Below, one piece after another: positions 18,445-21,352 of a stretch of 21,352 nt of DNA. Source of the DNA: JAVVSR01 sp964604875 (GTDB lineage Bacteria; Bacillota; Clostridia; Christensenellales; CAG-917). Within the stretch, counting starts at the first letter, position 1, and every line of letters starts with the position of its first letter. The stretch spans positions 1 to 21,352 of the forward strand of contig CAZSAC010000029.1 of the NCBI GenBank assembly GCA_964604875.1, read 5' to 3'. The notes under the pieces are model-generated. The model was not told the DNA's origin and made no database searches. It worked only from the letters and a program-made list of their open reading frames with translations. The position numbers and the translations under genes are program-made.

Positions 18445-18465
18445 CTTGTTTAATAAAAAAACAAG
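18445..18465 (-). terminator. Hairpin with U-run in the sulP leader (attenuator or upstream terminator)
   Basis: CTTGTTT and AAACAAG form a 7-bp stem with a 7-base A/T loop. On the minus strand the stem is followed by TTTTATTTTTT. It lies between the predicted sulP promoter and the sulP ribosome binding site, so it would be transcribed in the leader. The stem is short and AT-rich, so termination may be weak. Confidence 0.4.
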
Positions 18466-18495
18466 AATCATTTTTAAAATCCAATTATTAAGATG

Positions 18496-18524
18496 ATTGT
18501 AATATATTTTTTTGATTGTGTAAA
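18496..18524 (-). promoter_or_regulatory. Promoter of the SulP transporter gene
   Basis: On the minus strand TTTACA (revcomp of 18519-18524) and TACAAT (revcomp of 18496-18501) are separated by 17 bases, each matching 5/6 of the sigma-70 boxes. The implied start gives a leader of roughly 75-80 bases before the sulP ATG. Confidence 0.6.
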
Positions 18525-18554
18525 CTAAGTTAATGCCGATAAAGTCATTCTTTG

Positions 18555-18650
18555 CTATAATTTATCAAAAAGGCACACCGTGTTGATGAGCCTTTTTGGT
18601 GGAGGGGGGGACTCCGTAAGTAAAACAATTTTCGATGAAGGTGTTTTTAT
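18555..18650 (-). pseudogene. Remnant mini-ORF upstream of repeat copy 1
   Basis: On the minus strand, an AAGGAAGAAG ribosome-binding-like sequence is followed by CTTATAAAAACACCTTCA. This aligns with the CTTATGAAAACACATTCA start of the small ORF at 20570, but the start codon is ATA here. The frame then runs straight through the repeat box (K-T-P-S-S-K-I-V-L-L-T-E-S-P-P-P-P) and stops at TAG (18555-18557). I read it as the decayed start of the same gene type, joined by deletion to the repeat; it is unlikely to make a functional protein. A strong promoter still points at it. Confidence 0.4.
18567..18621 (-). repeat. Intergenic repeat copy 1: hairpin plus G-rich box (tRNA-end-like on minus strand)
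   Basis: The hairpin AAAAAGGC...GCCTTTTT (18567-18597, 8-bp perfect arms) is followed on the + strand by a box at 18598-18621. The box consists of GGTGGAG, a run of six further Gs after the GA, then ACTCCGTAAGT. On the minus strand the box comes first, ends CCCCTCCACCA, and then runs into the hairpin and a T-run, forming a rho-independent terminator. The hairpin has U-runs on both sides and can work in both directions. Three related copies lie at 18985, 20347 and 21091. Confidence 0.75.
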
Positions 18651-18678
18651 AAGCTTCTTCCTTATAAAAGACTATTTT

Positions 18679-18708
18679 ATTATACCTATTACAAAAGTAA
18701 GATGTCAA
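18679..18708 (-). promoter_or_regulatory. Strong minus-strand promoter divergent from the first XRE gene
   Basis: On the minus strand a perfect TTGACA (revcomp of 18703-18708) and a perfect TATAAT (revcomp of 18679-18684) are separated by 18 bases. It drives transcription away from the XRE gene toward the remnant mini-ORF and repeat copy 1. Its -35 box lies inside the 12-bp inverted repeat that is the probable operator. Confidence 0.7.
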
Positions 18709-18727
18709 GCAATGCTCTTACATTTGT
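18691..18727. promoter_or_regulatory. Probable XRE operator: 12-bp inverted repeat
   Basis: ACAAAAGTAAGA (18691-18702) and TCTTACATTTGT (18716-18727) are inverted copies with one mismatch in twelve, spaced by 13 bases. The arms flank the -35 box of the divergent minus promoter and end 14 bases before the XRE start codon. The position suits auto-repression and repression of the minus transcript by the XRE protein; binding is inferred. Confidence 0.6.
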
Positions 18728-18741
18728 GAGAAAATATACAT

Positions 18742-18957
18742 ATGGAAAACTTATTTGGAAACATTTTAAAAGAATTAAGGACGGAAAAAGGGATTGGACA
18801 AGTACAGCTAGCGGAGGCAATCGGTGTCAGCAAAGGGATAATCAGTCTTTGGGAAAACGGACTGCGTGAGCCGACAATGTCCTCGCTAATTCTCCTTTCA
18901 AAATTTTTTGACGTTTCCATAGATTATTTGGTAGGTATTTCTTTTAATATCTGTTAG
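18742..18957 (+). CDS. Small XRE-family HTH transcriptional regulator (first copy)
   Basis: The 71-residue protein consists almost entirely of a Cro/C1-type helix-turn-helix domain: ILKELRTEKGIGQVQLAEAIGVSKGIISLWENGLREPTMSSLILLSKFFDVSIDYLVG. The recognition helix is around SKGIISLWENG (residues 30-40). No sensor or protease domain is attached. The upstream region has a 12-bp inverted repeat and a strong divergent promoter, the layout of a phage-type repressor switch. Its ribosome binding site is weak (TGTGAG before the ATG at 18742). It is followed within 30 bases by repeat copy 2, whose hairpin could end its transcript. A second, differently sequenced XRE gene at 20695 has the same arrangement. 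Confidence 0.85.
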   Translation: MENLFGNILKELRTEKGIGQVQLAEAIGVSKGIISLWENGLREPTMSSLILLSKFFDVSIDYLVGISFNIC

Positions 18958-18984
18958 ATATCGATTCATTTTATTCGTTTCTAA

Positions 18985-19032
18985 ACACATCGTGTTGATG
19001 TGTCTTTTTGGTGGAGGGGGGGCAACGTAAGT
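18985..19032 (-). repeat. Intergenic repeat copy 2: hairpin plus G-rich box
   Basis: ACACATC-GTGTT-GATGTGT (18985-19003) is a perfect 7-bp hairpin. It is followed by TCTTTTTG and the box GGTGGAG-G6-CAACGTAAGT (19010-19032). It sits between the convergent 3' ends of the first XRE gene and the downstream barstar-like gene, nine bases after the stop of the latter. On the minus strand the box ends CCCCTCCACCA. Confidence 0.75.
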
Positions 19033-19041
19033 CGATACGTT

Positions 19042-19350
19042 TTACTCATCCCTGAACTCTAATGCGTTACTGGGATATTCCCTGACGAAATCACGCGCTA
19101 TGTCAAGTATCAAATACCACTCGTAATCATCGACTGTCTTTTGTTTTTTTATCTTTTCTATATCCAATCCGACAAATACAAGACGAAAATTTTCGACACT
19201 CACATACCATAAGAACTCGTTTATAAAATCTGCATTGTAATGCAAGTTTTCATAGTCCTCGAAATCCAATATATTTTTTCCATTAAATTGAGAACATATA
19301 TCCCTATAAAAATCCTTATAGGTTTCATTTTTGTTTGTATATTCTTTTGT
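19042..19350 (-). CDS. Barstar-like immunity protein, second paralogue, 5' end lost in assembly gap
   Basis: From 19350 down to the TAA at 19042-19044, the minus strand reads a continuous frame of 102 residues, starting T-K-E-Y-T-N-K-N-E-T-Y-K-D-F-Y-R-D-I and ending ALEFRDE. It lacks only about seven N-terminal residues when compared with its neighbour. It shares the neighbour's layout: FYRDI, then a D-F-I-N-E-F-LWY helix, a RLVFVGLDIEKIKKQKT strand, and DDYEWYLILDIARDFV. The Asp and Glu of ADFINEF align with barstar Asp35 and Asp39, which block the barnase active site. It lies downstream of a barnase-type toxin gene. The first 54 bases are identical to the neighbour, then the sequences diverge strongly, as in immunity gene families. 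Barstar membership is inferred from pattern and context. Confidence 0.65.
   Translation of the reverse strand, partial: TKEYTNKNETYKDFYRDICSQFNGKNILDFEDYENLHYNADFINEFLWYVSVENFRLVFVGLDIEKIKKQKTVDDYEWYLILDIARDFVREYPSNALEFRDE
19297..19350 (-). repeat. 54-bp exact repeat, copy A (5' coding end of immunity paralogue 2)
   Basis: This segment is identical base for base to 19575-19628 and directly abuts the N gap. It encodes the N-terminal region TKEYTNKNETYKDFYRDI. Confidence 0.9.
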
Positions 19351-19360
19351 NNNNNNNNNN
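19351..19360. other. Assembly gap (10 Ns) inside the immunity gene array
   Basis: Ten Ns follow directly on the 54-bp exact repeat. The gap removes the C-terminus of the upstream immunity gene and the N-terminus of the downstream one. The true length is probably larger than ten bases, because a stop codon, an intergenic stretch and a ribosome binding site must fit there. More paralogues could be hidden in it. Confidence 0.95.
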
Positions 19361-19649
19361 ATCTTGTTACAAATCGATGTAATATTTTAAGAATTAAATG
19401 CCATTCATAATCGTCCGTTGTTTTTTGTTTTTCTATCTTATCTAAATCCAAGCCTACAAACACCAGCTTAAAGTTTTTGTTGTGGTTATACCACATAAAT
19501 TCATTTAATATATCCGCATCAAAACCCAAATCCTCGTCACCTTCAAAATCTATAAAGTTGTTTAACTTTTTTACTATATCCCTATAAAAATCCTTATAGG
19601 TTTCATTTTTGTTTGTATATTCTTTTGTGTTAAAAATAATTTCTTTCAT
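19361..19649 (-). CDS. Barstar-like immunity protein, first paralogue, 3' end lost in assembly gap
   Basis: 96 residues are visible, from the ATG at 19647-19649 to the gap, ending LKILHRFVTR. The N-terminus KEIIFNTKEYTNKNETYKDF resembles barstar's short first strand and helix. GFDADILNEFMWY carries Asp and Glu at the positions of barstar Asp35 and Asp39, followed by the hydrophobic strand FKLVFVGLDLDKI and a final helix. Its AAGGAG ribosome binding site (19659-19664) overlaps the stop codon of the barnase-type toxin gene, so toxin and immunity are translationally coupled. Translating through the Ns in one frame produces a false fusion; the real gene ends within the gap. By comparison with the paralogue, about a dozen C-terminal residues are missing. 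Confidence 0.68.
19575..19628 (-). repeat. 54-bp exact repeat, copy B (5' coding end of immunity paralogue 1)
   Basis: This segment is identical to 19297-19350. Perfect identity over the N-terminal codons, against strongly diverged remainders, points to recent duplication or gene conversion. It also explains why assembly broke between the copies. Confidence 0.9.
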
Positions 19650-19661
19650 AATTGTTTCTCC

Positions 19662-20186
19662 TTATTCTACAAAATAAAAGGTGGTTGTTCCGTGGTCGGG
19701 AGAAAAAAAGATTAAACCGTGGTTAGAAAAATACAATCGGTTGCGGTTTCTTTTCCCCGTAACATAATCCACATCACATTCGTACCATATACGCCCCGGG
19801 GCTTCCGGCAATTTTTTCTTATCATTGTCATAACCATCGGTTAGCATTTTTCCGGGAGCCTTTCCCGCAACGGTATTTTTGGAATTATCCCATCCAAGTT
19901 TTATTGCTTCCTCTTTTGTTATATAGCAATCAGGCAACCTGCCATAGTGTTTCAGCCAGTAATCGGGACCGTTTTCGCCAAGTTTGGACACCGTTCCCGC
20001 TTGCATAACCTCAACGTCAACGTATCGGCAATGGCAGTTAAAGTGCTGTGGAAGTTTCGGCCCCGTGCCACGCTCGAAAATCCTATTTAAATTTTCTGCG
20101 CAAGCCTTGCAAGGGTTATCGCACATTGCCCCGTGCTTGTACTGCACAAATCTTGATTTTTTCGCTTTTGGCGCAAACATTTCCAA
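19662..20186 (-). CDS. Barnase-type ribonuclease toxin module with MuF-like N-terminal fragment
   Basis: The 174-residue frame has two parts. Residues about 72-174 match barnase: YWLKHYGRLPDCYITKEEA, LGW, APGK, LPEAPGRIWYECDVDYVTGKRNRNRLYFS, LIFF, PDHGTTTF. All catalytic positions are present: Lys91, Glu136, Arg146, Arg150 and His165 (barnase Lys27, Glu73, Arg83, Arg87, His102). Residues 22-53 carry CDNPCKACAENL and KLPQHFNCHCR, resembling the C-terminus of phage Mu F/SPP1 gp7-type head proteins (usual form HPNCRC), a known carrier of polymorphic toxin domains. The only starts in frame are TTG (20184-20186) or ATG (20178-20180), neither with a ribosome binding site. An AAGGAG-ATG at 20224 is out of frame, so the 5' end is truncated or frameshifted. 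The stop overlaps the immunity gene's ribosome binding site. RNase activity if expressed is well supported by the residues. Confidence 0.85.
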   Translation of the reverse strand: MEMFAPKAKKSRFVQYKHGAMCDNPCKACAENLNRIFERGTGPKLPQHFNCHCRYVDVEVMQAGTVSKLGENGPDYWLKHYGRLPDCYITKEEAIKLGWDNSKNTVAGKAPGKMLTDGYDNDKKKLPEAPGRIWYECDVDYVTGKRNRNRLYFSNHGLIFFSPDHGTTTFYFVE

Positions 20187-20223
20187 TAGCGAATCAAGTA
20201 TGCTATCAAATCATATAATATCA

Positions 20224-20232
20224 TATCTCCTT
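20224..20232 (-). promoter_or_regulatory. Orphan ribosome binding site and ATG, out of frame with the toxin
   Basis: On the minus strand AAGGAG (20227-20232) is followed at once by AT and ATG (20222-20224). The frame it opens (M-I-L-Y-D-L-I-A-Y-L-I-R...) ends after about 47 codons without entering the barnase frame, which is offset by two bases. The toxin frame itself has a TGA 24 bases downstream of the AAGGAG. A single-base indel here would restore a well-initiated toxin gene. Confidence 0.5.
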
Positions 20233-20240
20233 ATAAAATA

Positions 20241-20277
20241 CAAAAGGTTGCGGCAAATAATCTGCCGTAACCTTTTG
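20241..20277 (-). terminator. Strong 15-bp hairpin terminator upstream of the toxin
   Basis: CAAAAGGTTGCGGCA (20241-20255) and TGCCGTAACCTTTTG (20263-20277) pair over 15 bp with one G-U pair and a 7-base loop. On the minus strand the stem is followed by TATTTTAT. It lies nine bases before the toxin's AAGGAG, so it would stop minus-strand transcription from upstream just before the toxin. It may be the terminator of a gene now lost. Confidence 0.7.
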
Positions 20278-20346
20278 CGGAAATGATATCATGCGAAACC
20301 AAAATCGCAAGGTTTTATGTCAAACCAAAGTTCAAGCATAAAAAAG

Positions 20347-20408
20347 GAAAGTCGACTGTATATTCGTCGACTTTCGTTGTACTTGGCGGAGGGGGGGGCT
20401 CCGCAAGT
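20347..20408 (-). repeat. Intergenic repeat copy 3: hairpin plus G8 box
   Basis: GAAAGTCGAC-9-GTCGACTTTC (20347-20375) is a perfect 10-bp hairpin, followed on the minus strand by CTTTTTT, a textbook rho-independent terminator. The box at 20385-20408 (GGCGGAG, further Gs, CTCCGCAAGT) can itself fold as GCGGAG/CTCCGC around the G loop. On the minus strand the box ends CCCCTCCGCCA. The hairpin sequence is unrelated to copies 1, 2 and 4, yet the box is conserved. Confidence 0.75.
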
Positions 20409-20495
20409 AAAATTTTTTTATAATCCACAATTATACCATCGTACCGATTTTTTCGATATATGTGATGGAAAGAGATACATTACGGAAATAAATTT

Positions 20496-20570
20496 TTACC
20501 GCGCCATTGTATGGATTTGATTTTTCAGCATCATACCTAAAAGAAAAACAATTATTGAATGTGTTTTCAT
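20496..20570 (-). CDS. 24-residue mini-ORF from the divergent XRE promoter, probably a gene remnant
   Basis: On the minus strand GGGAGAAACTT-ATG (start 20568-20570) opens MKTHSIIVFLLGMMLKNQ.., ending at TAA (20496-20498). It has a good ribosome binding site and an upstream promoter with a perfect -35 box, so it should be translated. The short hydrophobic peptide is not recognised. Its first ten codons and ribosome binding site align with the remnant at 18650, where ATG has become ATA. It could be a leader or small membrane peptide, but decay of a longer gene is more likely, because the following ~85 bases to repeat copy 3 carry no convincing frame. Confidence 0.35.
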   Translation of the reverse strand: MKTHSIIVFLLGMMLKNQIHTMAR

Positions 20571-20613
20571 AAGTTTCTCCCAATAAGGACTCAAAAACGT
20601 TAATAATTGTATA

Positions 20614-20640
20614 TTAAACTAACTAATGGTTATTTGTCAA
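20614..20640 (-). promoter_or_regulatory. Minus-strand promoter divergent from the second XRE gene
   Basis: On the minus strand a perfect TTGACA (revcomp of 20635-20640) is followed after about 17-18 bases by TAATAT/ATAT-type sequence. The near-palindrome at 20620-20632 sits inside the spacer. The arrangement repeats that at 18679-18708. Confidence 0.5.
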
Positions 20641-20661
20641 GTTTTTGCTAACTAATAGTTA
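20620..20661. promoter_or_regulatory. Paired XRE operators (perfect and near-perfect 13-bp palindromes)
   Basis: TAACTAATAGTTA (20649-20661) is a perfect palindrome around a central A. TAACTAATGGTTA (20620-20632) is the same with one mismatch, 29 bases away. One lies in the spacer of the minus promoter and the other overlaps TATAAA (20660-20665), a likely -10 box of the XRE gene. Binding by the XRE protein encoded at 20695 is inferred. Confidence 0.65.
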
Positions 20662-20694
20662 TAAACTATTTTTGTTAACAAGGAGAATGTAACT

Positions 20695-20907
20695 GTGGAA
20701 GATTTGATAAAAGCTAGGTTAAAGGATGAGATTAAAAATTGTCACTTATCGACTGTTGAATTAAGCAAGGCTGTTGGTGTTAGCCCTGAGATGATAACTC
20801 AATACTGCACAACAAACAAACTGCCTAGGCTAGATACTTTTGCAAGGTTATGTTCCGCCCTAGATGTTTCATCCGACTATATTCTTGGGTTAAAAAATGA
20901 TTTGTAA
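20695..20907 (+). CDS. Small XRE-family HTH transcriptional regulator (second copy)
   Basis: The 70-residue protein is a single Cro/C1 HTH domain: STVELSKAVGVSPEMITQYCTTNKLPRLDTFARLCSALDVSSDYILGLKNDL, with the recognition helix near SPEMITQYCTTN (residues 30-41). The start is GTG at 20695, preceded by AAGGAG (20680-20685); the ATG between them is followed by TAA and cannot be used. Two 13-bp palindromes lie 34 and 63 bases upstream, and a divergent promoter points the other way. It shares the fold and setting of the XRE gene at 18742 but little sequence beyond the domain pattern, and its operators differ too, so the two switches should be independent. No other domain is attached. Confidence 0.85.
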   Translation: MEDLIKARLKDEIKNCHLSTVELSKAVGVSPEMITQYCTTNKLPRLDTFARLCSALDVSSDYILGLKNDL

Positions 20908-20943
20908 ATGATAAAATGACGCTAGATGCGCTATTATACGAAT

Positions 20944-21090
20944 TTTGGTGGAGACAATAGGGCTCGTCAACAGCGAGAGACGGGCAAGCCCCGAGACGGA
21001 CAATCTAACGAGCGTGCAGTATGACCCGAAGGGGAATAGGTAACGCCAAAGGCGGTTGCGAAAGCAACAAGAGCCCGAAAAGGAGCAAGA
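20944..21090. other. GC-rich hairpin-dense segment, possible structured RNA or element remnant
   Basis: This stretch is clearly richer in G and C than its surroundings and has no convincing protein frame. GGGCTC (20960-20965) and GAGCCC (21071-21076) can close a roughly 117-base domain. Inside it are GTTGC-GAAA-GCAAC with a GNRA tetraloop (21055-21068), GCC-AAA-GGC (21045-21053) and a CCC-GAA-GGG turn near 21025-21033. It is bounded by GGTGGAGACAATAGGGC (20947-20963) and the similar GGTGGAGAGAGGGC of repeat copy 4 (21122-21135), like a direct repeat around an insert. I do not recognise an RNA family. On the minus strand one frame stays open over most of it but looks compositionally odd. Confidence 0.35.
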
Positions 21091-21144
21091 AAAAAGGCAC
21101 ATCGCGTTGATGTGTCTTTTTGGTGGAGAGAGGGCAACGTAAGT
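21091..21144 (-). repeat. Intergenic repeat copy 4: hairpin plus box (Met-tRNA-end-like)
   Basis: AAAAAGGCACATC-GCGTT-GATGTGTCTTTTT (21091-21121) forms a 13-bp hairpin with one G-U pair and U-runs on both sides. The box is GGTGGAGAGAGGGCAACGTAAGT by parts at 21122-21144. On the minus strand it ends TCTCTCCACCA, like the acceptor end of a tRNA, and leads into the terminator hairpin. It lies 16 bases after the stop of the minus-strand gene at the window edge. Confidence 0.75.
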
Positions 21145-21160
21145 CGCCTCTCTAAAAACT

Positions 21161-21352
21161 TCAAACCAAATGAGTAATCATTTCTTTTAATTTTGAATAA
21201 TATTCTTTTGCCCACTTATTCGCACGGGTCATTATGGTGGACGAATCAAAGTCATCTTTTACAATGTATTCTTGAATCAGCCGGCTTACTGATTCATATT
21301 TTGACTTTTCATAATAATTGAGTTTTTCAGATGGTTTTGCATCTTGAGGAAT
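21161..21352 (-). CDS. Unrecognised protein, C-terminal 63 residues, 5' end outside window
   Basis: From the last base of the window to the TGA at 21161-21163, the minus strand is one open frame: I-P-Q-D-A-K-P-S-E-K-L-N-Y-Y-E-K... to KWAKEYYSKLKEMITHLV. The piece is charged and helical (SVSRLIQEYIVKDDFDSSTIMTRANKWAKEYY), with no motif I can name. Codon use and composition fit a real gene. It is followed by repeat copy 4 in the same way that the barstar-like gene is followed by copy 2, so it may be another member of the immunity or accessory set. Function is unknown. Confidence 0.6.
   Translation of the reverse strand: MPQDAKPSEKLNYYEKSKYESVSRLIQEYIVKDDFDSSTIMTRANKWAKEYYSKLKEMITHLV

Noticed and set aside
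19221..19649. Single 142-codon frame running through the Ns
   Set aside because: The Ns are a placeholder. Downstream of them this frame translates the second paralogue out of register, so the fusion is an artefact.
20317..20520. 67-codon + strand frame across repeat copy 3
   Set aside because: It runs through the hairpin and G-run of the repeat, has no ribosome binding site, and opposes the well-initiated minus-strand unit.
18567..21144. Integron attC array
   Set aside because: The repeats resemble cassette ends in spacing and hairpin form, but the GTTRRRY-type core sites are absent, gene orientation is mixed, and no integrase is in the window.
18567..21144. CRISPR array
   Set aside because: The repeats are hundreds of bases apart with genes between them and vary in sequence. 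There are no regular spacers and no cas genes.
21091..21144. Complete tRNA gene at the CCACCA-like box
   Set aside because: On the minus strand only the acceptor-like 3' end is present. There is no TTC-type T-loop, anticodon arm or matching 5' acceptor strand upstream in any of the four copies.
20967..21215. 82-codon minus-strand frame over the GC-rich segment and repeat copy 4
   Set aside because: It starts upstream of the terminator and overlaps the 3' end of the real minus-strand gene in another frame, so it reads through the repeat and hairpin.

Overview
The window looks like chromosomal DNA from a low-GC, gut-type Bacillota (Clostridia-like) bacterium. The genes are AT-rich and tightly packed, with purine-rich AAGGAG-type ribosome binding sites. 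There is a host-glycan hydrolase cluster, a split cobalamin-dependent methionine synthase and SulP and P-type transporters. This assignment is an inference from gene content, and no rRNA or complete tRNA is present to fix it. A run of ten Ns at 19351-19360 shows that this is an assembled contig with an unresolved repeat.

Region 1 (1-10199, + strand) is a six-gene glycan-utilisation operon. It encodes a Gfo/Idh/MocA enzyme resembling GH109 (cut by the window start), a NahK-like N-acetylhexosamine kinase, a GH29 alpha-L-fucosidase, a GH110-like beta-helix protein, a GPH-family sugar:cation symporter with an unusual C-terminal tail, and a GH2 LacZ-type beta-galactosidase. None of the enzymes whose start is visible has a signal peptide. 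The simplest reading is that the symporter imports a short fucosylated/galactosylated oligosaccharide (mucin, blood-group or milk type), which is trimmed in the cytoplasm, and the released HexNAc is phosphorylated.

Region 2 (10200-14224, + strand) has its own candidate promoter and encodes methionine/one-carbon functions: metF, a stand-alone MetH reactivation-domain protein, and metH without that domain. The three genes overlap by four bases at each junction. Region 3 (14258-18410) has a CtpE-like P-type ATPase on the + strand, converging on a SulP anion transporter with a STAS domain on the - strand. The SulP gene has a good promoter and a hairpin in its leader.

Region 4 (18411-21352) is an accessory island with a different character. 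It holds a barnase-type RNase toxin module attached to a fragment resembling the C-terminus of phage MuF proteins. The toxin has no proper start. At least two paralogous barstar-like immunity genes follow it, broken by the N gap. Two small XRE repressor genes each face a strong divergent minus-strand promoter across a palindromic operator, and each of those promoters leads only into a degenerate mini-ORF. Four copies of an intergenic repeat (hairpin plus G-rich box) occur here and nowhere else in the window. Read on the minus strand, the box ends like a tRNA acceptor (CTCCACCA or similar) and runs into a terminator hairpin. A GC-rich, hairpin-dense segment lies at 20944-21090. The most novel-looking content is in Region 4: a decaying or shuffling toxin-immunity locus organised around tRNA-end-like terminator repeats and paired XRE switches.
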